64,000 bases of DNA, from the NCBI GenBank assembly GCA_000934385.1, contig KN880465.1, positions 62,001 through 126,000 on the forward strand, in the 5' to 3' direction. Both the position numbers and the translations under genes were made by a program. Source of the stretch: Cylindrobasidium torrendii FP15055 ss-10. Lineage: Eukaryota; Basidiomycota; Agaricomycetes; Agaricales; Physalacriaceae. The notes beneath the pieces are model-generated. The model ran no database searches and was not told where the DNA came from. It was given only the letters and a program-made list of their open reading frames with translations. This document shows positions 55,672 to 64,000 of this stretch, one piece after another; position 1 is the stretch's first letter, and every line of letters begins with the position of its first letter.

Positions 55672-56324
55672 TTAAGCAGCAGTCGCCTGCACATTTACAC
55701 CATACTTGAGCGCGCGGCTGTACGGGCAGAACTACAACCGACTGGTCAGATACGTGCATTGGAGAATCAAGACGCAGAACACACCTCGTGTGCCTTCTGC
55801 AAGAGCTCGTCGTCGACGCCCTCAACCTTGACGTCGGCGCCAATACCGAACCCAGGCATGCCTGTGGGCTCGCCGAGATGCACGCTCACATGAACCTTCG
55901 CGTCCTTGGCCGCATCAGGCTTTCCTGCCTGGCGCGCGACGGCTTGAATTGCGCCGAGGAGGCAAGCTGCAAGATATCATGAAATTAACAGATGTTCATA
56001 GGGTAGTGGAAGAAGAGGATTAGACGCACATGAGTATCCCATCGCAAATAACTGTTCTGGGTTCTCCCCATTACCCGATCCTCCCAGCTCTTTGGGCATT
56101 GCCAAGTTCAGCTTGAGGCCATTGGAAGTCACTGTGCCGTTGCGGCCGGCGCCAGATGCCACTGCAGTTGCCGTGTACTACAACAGGTGAGTATGCGAAA
56201 GCCTATGTGTTAAGAGACTGACTTTGTGGTTCTCAAGCGTCAAGAACGTCCTACGGGAGGTCTGGATCGACGGGCGCGTAATAGCGCGACTTGAGAAACG
56301 TGCAGCGGTGAGGAAGGAACTCAT
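55672..56324 (-). CDS. Ohr/OsmC-type organic hydroperoxide reductase
   Basis: Thiol peroxidase of the Ohr/OsmC superfamily that reduces organic peroxides. Exons: MSSFLTAARFSSRAITRPSI QTSRRTFLTLENHK, then ASGAGRNGTVTSNGLKLNLA, MPKELGGSGNGENPEQLFAM, GYSSCLLGAIQAVARQAGKP, VSVHLGEPTGMPGFGIGADV, and FCPYSRALKYGVNVQATAA. Both active-site cysteines are present: one in GYSSCLL and one in FCPYS. The basic, Ser/Arg-rich N-terminus lacking acids predicts a mitochondrial targeting peptide. Introns include 55984 region (GTGCGT...TTGCAG) and the last one ending TTGTAG before TTCTGCCCG. Length is about 175 residues. Its 3' end is 80 bp from the end of F-box member B (convergent). Confidence 0.92.
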
Positions 56325-56706
56325 GGTGGTTGTGGATCAAGGCAACCGTACGCGTCTCCCGAGATTTGACTGCCAATCACGCATGACGTCAAGAGCCTGA
56401 GGTATCTAGGGTCACGTGCACAAAGTACGATAAGCATTTTACGGTCGTCGGTCTGATCCAGTGCAAAGTGCTCATGAGATTGGAATTGTACGTCGGTACG
56501 CCACACGGCATAGTGCTCTGATCCGTGATCGGCAGCTTCGAAGCGTCCTCTCTACCTGCCTTCACTCGCCTAACATTTTGCCTGACCAGCTGGATTCCGT
56601 CGATATCGAGCCACCATGCTCACTCTAGCCGATGCTCACAGGCCGTCAAGGGGCGATGGATATTTGTGGACTGTGCCTCTGCCGCTGCTCTTGCTTCCGA
56701 ACTACC
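56325..56706. promoter_or_regulatory. Divergent intergenic region
   Basis: Lies between the Ohr gene (minus) and an F-box gene (plus). An in-frame upstream ATG at 56632 would add 25 residues to the F-box protein. Confidence 0.5.
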
Positions 56707-58227
56707 ATGGAGTCTCTGAGTGACATGCCAGACACAAAGCTGCCTTTGTCCGAAATCGAACAGCTGGCACGAACGAATGAAGCGCCATCGTCTGCTGATG
56801 AAGAAACACTACGGACCTTCCTCAAAAGCTCTCCATCGTTACTCTCCTCGATCCAGGATCGCGTTTCGATGGCTAGAACCATCCTCTCCACACTCGAAGC
56901 CCAACAGACCGTCGTACGCACCGCAGCCAATGACACTGCACGCATCCTGCATCCCGTCCGGCGTCTGCATTTCGATATCTTGTCCGAAATTTTTGCAAGA
57001 GTGATGGATGCCGAATACGGCGAGGCGCTCTATACGCTGCATCCAGCGCATCCGCCGTGGACACTGGGCCAGGTGTGTCGGTCGTGGCGCGCTGCAGCGC
57101 TGTCACTACCGACGCTCTGGTCACTGATCAACATCCGCATCCCGTGCCGCCCTCAAGATGAGCACCGACTCAAACTTGTGCTCGCACGCACCCGCGGCGC
57201 TGAGCTTACCGTCGATCTCGAGTCATCCGAGCCATTGACCGAGCCGTTCACCGCTGCACATCAAAAGTTGTTCAATTCCTCATCCAGATGGACAGACGCC
57301 GTATTCAGGACAACACCGACGGTTTTATCGCAGATCGCCCCATCTTTGAACTTACACCGACTGAAGAAGATCAGGCTTTCGATGTGGAGACAGGCAGCCT
57401 CTTTACCCTCCTCTCCTCCTTCCACCCTCTTCCACTCGTCGACACATCTCCAGCAGGTCCTTCTCAGCGACACACGCCACTTGTCGGATTTTCCTATATC
57501 TGGCGAGAGGATCACAACTTTTCGGGCACAGTCTGGCGCCATGGACGACCACCTTCACGCACTGGAGGGTATGCCGAACCTGCGCGAGGTGACGCTGCAC
57601 ATAAACACGACACCCAGTACATGGACGCGTATAGTCGAACTCAAACGGCTCCGTATCCTCTCTCTCCTCGATACCGACGCCCAGCAGGGCCACGCAGGAA
57701 CTATCCTATCCTTCCTGCGTATCTCAGGCCTCCGCAAACTCGTGCTGGACGTGAACCTAGGCAGACTTGGTGTGATGCGACCGGCGCCGGAGAAACTCAC
57801 CTGGCTCAAGCTCGTCAGTAACAAATTCGACATGGCAGACCCGTTTAAAGATTTCTTGGGGAATGCACAGGCCCTGAAGAGGGTCGTGGTCTTTCTCAAG
57901 GAGTTTGGTGGTGGGACGTTCCCGGTGGACTTGGTCCAAGCGCTGGAATGCCCCCAGGACGGGGATGGCATTCTCCCGAAATTGAAAGGGATACATTTCC
58001 AGGGCGTATTGGAGGAGATGGATGATCGGGCAGAGGGCATCCTACTGGCATTCGCAGTTAGTAGGCGGAGGAAGGGGAAGGCCGTGGTGCTGGAGCAGTT
58101 GGGGATCGATATGCCGTTGAGGTGTCGGTCGGACCTCTTGGAGACGGCGTGGCAAGCGTTGCGAAAGGACGGGCTTGCCGCTCCCTGTACACATACAGAA
58201 CATGCGTCTTGTAATCCAGTGGAGTGA
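56707..58227 (+). CDS. F-box protein, third cluster member
   Basis: Single-exon frame of about 506 residues. I prefer the ATG at 56707 (MESLSDMPDTKLPLSEIEQL) because the other cluster members start similarly close to a short conserved N-terminus; an in-frame ATG at 56632 is possible. A coiled-coil stretch (LLSSIQDRVSMARTILSTLE) precedes the F-box (HPVRRLHFDILSEIFARVMD, WTLGQVCRSWRAAALSLPTL). The rest is Leu-rich and irregular (LRKLVLDVNLGRLGVMRPAP). It is the same architecture as the inverted pair but much more diverged. Predicted SCF substrate receptor; target unknown. Confidence 0.86.
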   Translation: MESLSDMPDTKLPLSEIEQLARTNEAPSSADEETLRTFLKSSPSLLSSIQDRVSMARTILSTLEAQQTVVRTAANDTARILHPVRRLHFDILSEIFARVMDAEYGEALYTLHPAHPPWTLGQVCRSWRAAALSLPTLWSLINIRIPCRPQDEHRLKLVLARTRGAELTVDLESSEPLTEPFTAAHQKLFNSSSRWTDAVFRTTPTVLSQIAPSLNLHRLKKIRLSMWRQAASLPSSPPSTLFHSSTHLQQVLLSDTRHLSDFPISGERITTFRAQSGAMDDHLHALEGMPNLREVTLHINTTPSTWTRIVELKRLRILSLLDTDAQQGHAGTILSFLRISGLRKLVLDVNLGRLGVMRPAPEKLTWLKLVSNKFDMADPFKDFLGNAQALKRVVVFLKEFGGGTFPVDLVQALECPQDGDGILPKLKGIHFQGVLEEMDDRAEGILLAFAVSRRRKGKAVVLEQLGIDMPLRCRSDLLETAWQALRKDGLAAPCTHTEHASCNPVE

Positions 58228-58932
58228 ATTTATGATGAGCACGTATTCAGACTCAGTGGAAGTGCTCTATTGCGCTAATCACTATGCAAAAGTGTGCTAT
58301 GTGGTCATCAAACCATTGGTGTTTTGACCCGGCGGGTCCCAACCTGGACACTCTGGAATTCTGAATGTGCATTGTGTGCTTGAGGAGAAAAAATTCAGAT
58401 GCCCCAGGCCATGACCCCCGAAGCAACAGCATCATCCTATATATGGTGGTACAACAGCCACCCCATGTCGCTCCAGACAGCCAAGGGGGGTACCAGGGTT
58501 GAACACTCGCAACTCATTACGAGGAGTCCTGCGTGACCCACAGAGCAAGGTGCCGCTTTCATCGAAAAGTAGCTGTTATACCATATAGGCTGAGATGTGT
58601 AAAACTGACACAGAAGTTATCTTGTCTTGAACGAGGATAAGGGGCTATGGGAAGGGGCAACAGGCATTGCGCCACAGTGTTGGCATGCGAGGAACTGCGA
58701 CAGGCTCTCGCGATGTTGACACTCGTCGCGGATGCAGTAATACTGAGAATATTTCTTAACTTAACTACAAAGCAGTCCTTTTGATGCCTATAAGTTACCA
58801 TGCTATTGATACATTCGTGATTAATTAACGATAACTAGGTGGTGGTACATAAGTCAGTCCCTGCCTTTCTTGCGTGTCTATTGTGTTTGGCGTTCAACGC
58901 CCAGCATCCCGGCCACTTTCCCTTCGGTGACC
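58228..58932. other. Convergent intergenic region
   Basis: A 705-bp gap with only very short open frames. No RNA gene or repeat recognised. Confidence 0.5.
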
Positions 58933-60768
58933 CTAAGCCAGTCCCACTCTCTGGTATACACTCAATGGCAAGATGATCTCCTCTTCCCCCGTGATCCTCT
59001 TGCTCGCTGCATAACCCCATATCGCCAGGGAAAGCAGCAGCAAGCAGAACAAGAACATCCGCATCTCTTCTCCAGCAGACGAGCTTTCCGTGAGCAGCGT
59101 CATGAATCCAAGCATACCGCCCTGCGCTTTCCCAGGGAACCCTGATGGGCGCAAGTCGACCGTGTACTGCCTGGTCCTGGTACTGTGCCCAAATATCCAC
59201 GGCCATACAACCCTCCGGCGCTCGTAGGCGCGCAGACAATGAGGAAGCCCGTGCTCGTCGCACATCAAGCGGAAGTTCCCACGAGCGCTCGAGCGAATGT
59301 TGAACAGCAGCAACGGGAACGAGAGTGGCTGGTGGAATGGATGCGAGAATGGGAGGAATGTGAGGGAGAAAGCCCGCAGCCGTGGGTTCGTCAGCGCAAT
59401 ACGTTCAGCGCCCATTGCCAATGAATCGTCTCCGGGGTAGCGCACAATGGCCAAATCGAGGGTTCGCAGCTTGGTAAAGCCCTTGATTGCTTTGGCAAAG
59501 GTTTCCAGTTGGAACGAGGGTTGTTGTGTGCATGTAAGTTGTAGGTGCGTGAGATAAGGGCACGATGTGACCAGAGAGCGCAGGAGATTGCCGCTGTCGT
59601 ATATGGAATGAAGATGGAAGGAGATCTTGAGGCTGCGAAGGTTGGGCATACTTTGCAGCACGCTACCCACAGTGACAGCAGTCACGTCTCGGGTATGCAT
59701 GGACTCCGTGAATGCGACTGACGTAAGAGTCAGGTAGTGTATGGGTGGAAGAGACGCTAGCTGAGATAGCGTCCCGGAGAAAGAAGTGAGCTTCATGTCC
59801 GGGGAATCCAGTGAAGCCAAATGCTGGGGCAGCACGTTGTGTCTGCTGAATTTGATGTTTTGAAGGGCAGGATGTCGCTCGAGAAAGTCGATAAAAGGAT
59901 TCTTCACAGCGTGGTGGGCGCCCATGCCCCAATCGAGGACGACGTCGCCGAGATACAGCTTCTGCAACCGGGGCCAGTTACCCTCGAGGATCATGTGCAT
60001 ATCGACGGGAAAAGGCGATGAGCCGTCTATTGCTAACTCTTCGAGGTCGGGACAGCGTTCGATGAGCATCTTCCATAGCTTCATGGACAGTGGGTGATGT
60101 GAGTCACTCCCGAAGAAGCCGTCTGTGCGGAATTCGTAGAATGACCGTGTGAGAGCAACAGAGAAACCGCGAAGGTTGGAGAAATCGAACACCTTGAGGG
60201 TTTGTTGTCAGGAGTTGGCACATACACTGAAAGGACAAACGCACATGTGCATCGCTATGCGGAAGATAGGCTCCCAGTGATGTCTTGACAAACTTGAGCT
60301 GGGGGCATCGTACTCGGAGTGCGAACCACATGTCATCATAGTAAGGGAGTTCTGCGTCGTCCCATGCGAATGTCGTGAGTGCCTCCAAGTTCCCAGACGC
60401 GGCCAGATTTCGTATTGCGGAAGAAACTGTTGCGCTGTCCTCAAACTTGAATTCGAATGTCCCCTGCCGGCGGGGGTGGACTATCAGCTTGCGGACATGG
60501 CGCGCGACGTCCGGCCTGCGCTTTAGCATGGGCAGTGTCACCATACACTGCTCCACCGAGCCTAGGGAAACATTGGCATAGAGTGCTTGAGCGACGTGCT
60601 CGTTGATTCTGCTATTCTGCAGACCCGTGAGAATGAGGACAATTCGATTCCGCGGATGCTACTGACGGTAAGGCAGAGATTGGAGAGATCCAGTCGGTAG
60701 TCGAGATGGGAAGCGATCTCGAGCAGTAAGTCCCCCGGGGCTGCTGCGAGAGGAGAGGGCGGTGACAT
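58933..60768 (-). CDS. F-box-like / LRR-like protein with probable C-terminal membrane anchor
   Basis: Three exons, about 580 residues. From MSPPSPLAAAPGDLLLEIAS HLDYRLDLSNLCLT, an F-box-like helix, a 50-nt intron (GTCAGT...CTGCAG) joins to NSRINEHVAQALYANVSLGS. A second intron (GTGCGT...CTCAAG) joins HSDAH to VFDFSNLRGFSVALTRSFYE. The body has many irregular Leu-rich segments (LIERCPDLEELAIDGSSPFP, WPRLQKLYLGDVVLDWG, MPNLRSLKISFHLHSIYDSG). Near the end, MRMFLFCLLLLSLAIWGYAA followed by SKRITGEEE is a strong single transmembrane candidate, leaving a short tail. The F-box match is weaker than in the other cluster members. Confidence 0.82.
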
Positions 60769-61217
60769 GGTGGTAGGAAGCCAGATGCACAGGCGGTGAC
60801 TACTTAAGCGACGGCGAAATGGGGACCCCATCAATGATCGACGATGGCTCTTTCAGCCAATCAGCACACACGGAGGCATCTCTGCCCAATCGCTGCTTTT
60901 AGTCGCCACAGAGACGCGCTCAAACCAATGCCAAACGGAGCTCGGGTTTTTGGGACAATAACGCTTCAGCAAATGCAATGGAAGGACGAGTATTGTTCAG
61001 CTATTGTCCTTGTTGTAATAGGTTGAATGCAGCGTATAGCTTGCCCTCATGCATCCCTGACCAAGAACACGATTCGGATGAACAGCGGTGATTCTGATAC
61101 TCGTGCTTTCAGAGGTGTTTACACATTTCAACAAAGATTTATTCCAGTTCGATCCGAATATGTATACATCAATAAGCCGACGGACAAGGCTGGTCGCTCA
61201 AATAACGCGAACAGCCC
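60769..61217. other. Intergenic region
   Basis: A 449-bp gap holding the promoter of the 58933 gene and the 3' flank of the secreted-protein gene. Nothing else seen. Confidence 0.5.
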
Positions 61218-61842
61218 TCAAAAGTATGTAATATCCCAATGGTTTCCCTCATCCTGTGCATGACCGACGTTCGAAAACAAGAAGTGATGGAAGAAAAGCC
61301 TACGCAGTACAGGTTGCCACTCGCCGCTTGCCACTGTGGGTACCCGTCTGCGCGATTGGCTATCTTAGTGAAGGTGTTGTGGATGTAGTTATCCAGCCCA
61401 GTTTGATGGCGCACATCCACTGCGATAGGATTTGGTCAGTCCTTTGAGCACATGCTGGTCCCGCGTCACGGACCTTTGTACCCATTAGAGTGCGAGTACG
61501 TCCCACTAGCGTGTCCGACCTCTGTACCTCCAGTGATGGTGAGCCCACTCACGCCCGCAGCGTTTTTCAGAGTAATCACGCCGTCGACAGTCCCAGAGTA
61601 TATACCGTCATACGACGTGCACGTAGATACCGTCCTAGAACACTGTGAGATTCAGGATTATGAGAAAGGAATCTGTACACGCACTTTGTAGTACATCCAC
61701 CAGTTGAGTAGGCTATGATGTTCTCGGGTACGAGGCGTGCCTCTGCCTGCGCCTGGGTCAGTTTGGTACCACTGCGCTCCTCGTGGGGGGCAGCGAGGGC
61801 GCCGACAAGCAGTGTAGCAAGATACACAGGGTGCAGAAACAT
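61218..61842 (-). CDS. Small secreted protein with M15-peptidase-like motifs
   Basis: Four exons, about 155 residues. The N-terminus MFLHPVYLATLLVGALAAPH is a clear signal peptide with likely cleavage after ALA. Introns: GTGCGT...TTCTAG after CTTK, GTCCGT...TCGCAG after NGYK, and GTAGGC...GCACAG after NLYC. Joined exons read ITGGTEVGHASGTYSHSNGY KVDV, and the final exon gives DEGNHWDITYF. The H-x2-G-x3-D pattern in SHSNGYKVD and the late HWD resemble zinc-binding motifs of M15 D,D-peptidases. I recall similar bacterial and fungal secreted proteins ending DEG.HWDI, but cannot name the family. A wall-active hydrolase role is inference. Cys residues at CTTK, STCTS and LYC could form disulfides. 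Confidence 0.8.
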
Positions 61843-62264
61843 GATAGGCTTCAGACTAGTAACACGAACTTCAACTGACCTTATATATGAAGCGTGTGAC
61901 GGTCCTGAGGTATCCTCGTTCATGCGTGCTGCTTACCCACTAATGCCAATCAAGGTTTGGACTTGACGTGAGCGTATGCGAGGGCATCATCCAGAACCAA
62001 TTGGTTCAGTAGAGAAGCATAGAGTTCAGTCAACTGCACAAGGAGCTGTCGACACAAGTCCGGATACCGATAGGCCTTCGACAGCAAGAATGGTAAAGTC
62101 TATGAACAGCACTGAAATGTCTAATGGTTGCCTAGCTAGATTGTGTCATATTTCAATGCATCGCGATGGTGGGAGGCAACTCCGTTTCTCGCGTGACAGA
62201 TATTGCAGCAGTTCATGCTGACTCAGCGTGACTTCTGCACTTGCTGGACGCGGTCATCGGCGCG
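61843..62264. promoter_or_regulatory. Divergent region, secreted protein / RSE1
   Basis: A 422-bp bidirectional gap. A TATA box is visible only on the secreted-protein side; none was noticed for RSE1, as is common for housekeeping genes. Confidence 0.5.
61881..61887 (-). promoter_or_regulatory. TATA box of the secreted-protein gene
   Basis: TATATAA on the minus strand, 39-45 bp before the ATG at 61842. A very short 5' UTR is implied. Confidence 0.5.
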
Positions 62265-64000
62265 ATGCATTTGTACAACCTCACGCTACAGGAGCCGACG
62301 GTGGCTCAGCAGGCGATTGTGGGCAACTTTTCTGGCGCGCGGCAGCAAGAAATCATCATCTCCCATGGCTCCCAACTCGAGCTTTTACGACCAGACCCGC
62401 AGACAGGAAAGGTGACCACTGTGGTCCAGTCAAACGCGTTTGGCACGATTCGTTCGTTGGCAGCATTCAGGTTGACAGGTGGCACAAAAGGTACGCGGTT
62501 ATATCGAATTTTTTGCGCGCGTAAGTCTGACTGTTCTGGAGACTATGCCATCGTGGGCTCAGACTCGGGAAGAATTGTCATCTTGGACTATGAACCAAAA
62601 GCTGGCGTTTTCGTGAAGTTGCATCAAGAAACCTACGGAAAGTCAGGAGCCAGGCGGATAGTCCCCGGTCAATACCTTGCAACGGACCCCAAGGGACGCG
62701 CGGCGATGGTGGGCGCAATGGAAAAGTCAAAATTGGTGTACATTCTCAACCGTGACGCGGCCGCAAATCTTACCATCTCCTCCCCGCTGGATGCACACAA
62801 GAATTCGGCCATCATCCACCACATGGTGGGTGTTGATGTTGGTTTCGAAAACCCCATGTTTGCCGCGCTCGAGGTGGACTACGCAGAGGCGGACCAAGAT
62901 CACACTGGAGAAGCGTTTAGGAACACTGAAAAAGTGTGCACCCTCGTCGTATGGACGTGACCAGATGCTAACTATTGTGTAGTTGCTGACGTTCTACGAG
63001 CTGGACTTGGGATTAAATCACGTCGTGCGTAAATGGAGTGAACCCACTGACCCTCGAGCCAACCTCCTTCTCCAAGTCCCTGGCGGCCAGCTCGCCTCGT
63101 CCGACCGCTATGATGGACCGTCTGGCGTGCTCGTCTGCTGTGAAAACCATATAATATATCGCCATATGGACGCACCTCAACATCGTATCCCCATACCTCG
63201 ACGCAATGGCCCATTGGAAGACCCACACCGTGGTGTCATTATAACGGCCGCGGTCATGCACAAGATGAAGGTGAGCATTACCCAGACTGCTGGGCACATA
63301 CTGACCTGCACAAGGGCGCATTTTTCTTCCTTGTCCAAACTGAGGACGGCGATCTCTTCAAGGTCACTATTGACCACGAAGACGAAACCGTAGTTTCCGT
63401 CAGGATCAAGTATTTCGACACCGTTCCCGTCGCGTCAAGCCTTTGTATCCTCAAGTCTGGTTTCCTCTTTGTCGCGTCCGAATTTGGCAACCAGTGCGCA
63501 TATGCATGTTAGCATATTTTCTCGCCTAACAATCTGCAGCTACCTCTACCAATTCCAAAAGCTTGGTGACGATGATGACGAGCCAGAATTTATTTCGACC
63601 AATTATCCTGGAAATGGAATGGCTAACCCCGCTGGCCAGTTGCCCCAAGCCTTCTTCCGCCCCCGATCACTGGACAACCTGGCCCTCTCCGACGAAATCA
63701 TGTCCCTCGACCCAATCATTGACGCGAAAGTTATGTCCAAGCTACCCAATTCCGACACCCCCCAGATCTTCGCAGCCTGCGGTCGCGGCGGGCGTAGTTC
63801 GCTACGCACGCTACAGCACGGTTTGGAGGTAGAAGAGTCTGTTAGCTCTGATCTTCCCGGTATTCCCAACGCTGTCTGGACTATCAAGAAGTCGGAATCG
63901 GGTATGCATATGGCCCCTTACTGTGTCGAGTTGCTGACCATGACCAGAGGAGCACGATTCGTACATTATACTTTCCTTTGTCAACGTGACCTTGGTCCTC
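62265..64000 (+). CDS. RSE1: Splicing factor 3B subunit 3 (RSE1/SAP130), 3' truncated by window
   Basis: Component of the U2 snRNP SF3b complex, a triple beta-propeller protein related to DDB1/CPSF-A. The start is [20 protein letters not shown], followed by [125 protein letters not shown] and [20 protein letters not shown], in the order seen in human SF3B3. Introns are short (for example from 62491 to about 62540, joining GGTK to DYAIVG). The last visible exon reads [14 protein letters not shown]. Roughly the first 480 of an expected ~1,200 residues are in the window. Confidence 0.95.

Noticed and set aside
57288..57821. 177-codon open frame inside the third cluster F-box gene
   Set aside because: It is a shifted-frame shadow of the F-box coding sequence, with unnatural Arg/Pro-rich composition.

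Overview
The window is nuclear DNA from a filamentous, mushroom-type basidiomycete (Agaricomycetes). The evidence is dense genes split by many 45-60 nt introns with short GT...AG signals and CTNAC-like branch sites, a run of F-box genes of the 'HP(V/L)RxLPxDIL' type seen in mushroom genomes, WOPR regulators, and coding sequence of moderate GC. The species cannot be named from the sequence. Splice sites were placed by eye from frame continuity and family similarity. Starts and ends are mostly firm; internal exon edges are less so.

Layout. 0-8.8 kb: a PPG1-type PP2A-like phosphatase (-), a coiled-coil protein (-), tRNA-Asp(GTC) (-), a LysM protein without a signal peptide (-), an unknown gene (+), and V-ATPase proteolipid c'' VMA16 (+). 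10-25 kb: an unknown protein with a conserved-looking C-terminus, a SETD6/Rkm4-like SET methyltransferase, a CUE protein, a single-exon disordered protein, and a Ser-rich protein of unknown function (all +). 25-32 kb: an F-box gene (+), a glycolipid transfer protein (-), a free methionine-R-sulfoxide reductase (+), and cysteinyl-tRNA synthetase (-). 33.8-38 kb: two tandem WOPR (Gti1/Pac2/Wor1) regulators (+) in gene-poor surroundings. 38-43.9 kb: TFIIA large subunit (-), a small helical protein (+), a TAPT1/Emp65 membrane protein (-), and a C2H2 zinc-finger gene (-). 43.9-52.1 kb: UTP20, a very large 90S pre-ribosome HEAT protein (+). 52.4-60.8 kb: an F-box cluster whose first two members form a head-to-head inverted duplication, with an Ohr/OsmC peroxidase lying between the second and third. 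61.2-61.9 kb: a small secreted protein with M15-peptidase-like His/Asp motifs (-). 62.3 kb to the end: splicing factor RSE1/SF3B3 (+), cut by the window edge.

Function. Most genes are single-copy housekeeping genes: ribosome biogenesis, transcription initiation, splicing, translation, V-ATPase assembly, redox repair and lipid transfer. They do not form one pathway. The accessory and most unusual parts are the tandem WOPR pair, the inverted F-box duplication with patchy near-identity, an F-box-like/LRR-like protein with a probable C-terminal membrane anchor, and the small secreted protein. I found no CRISPR array, rRNA, intact transposon or secondary-metabolite cluster.
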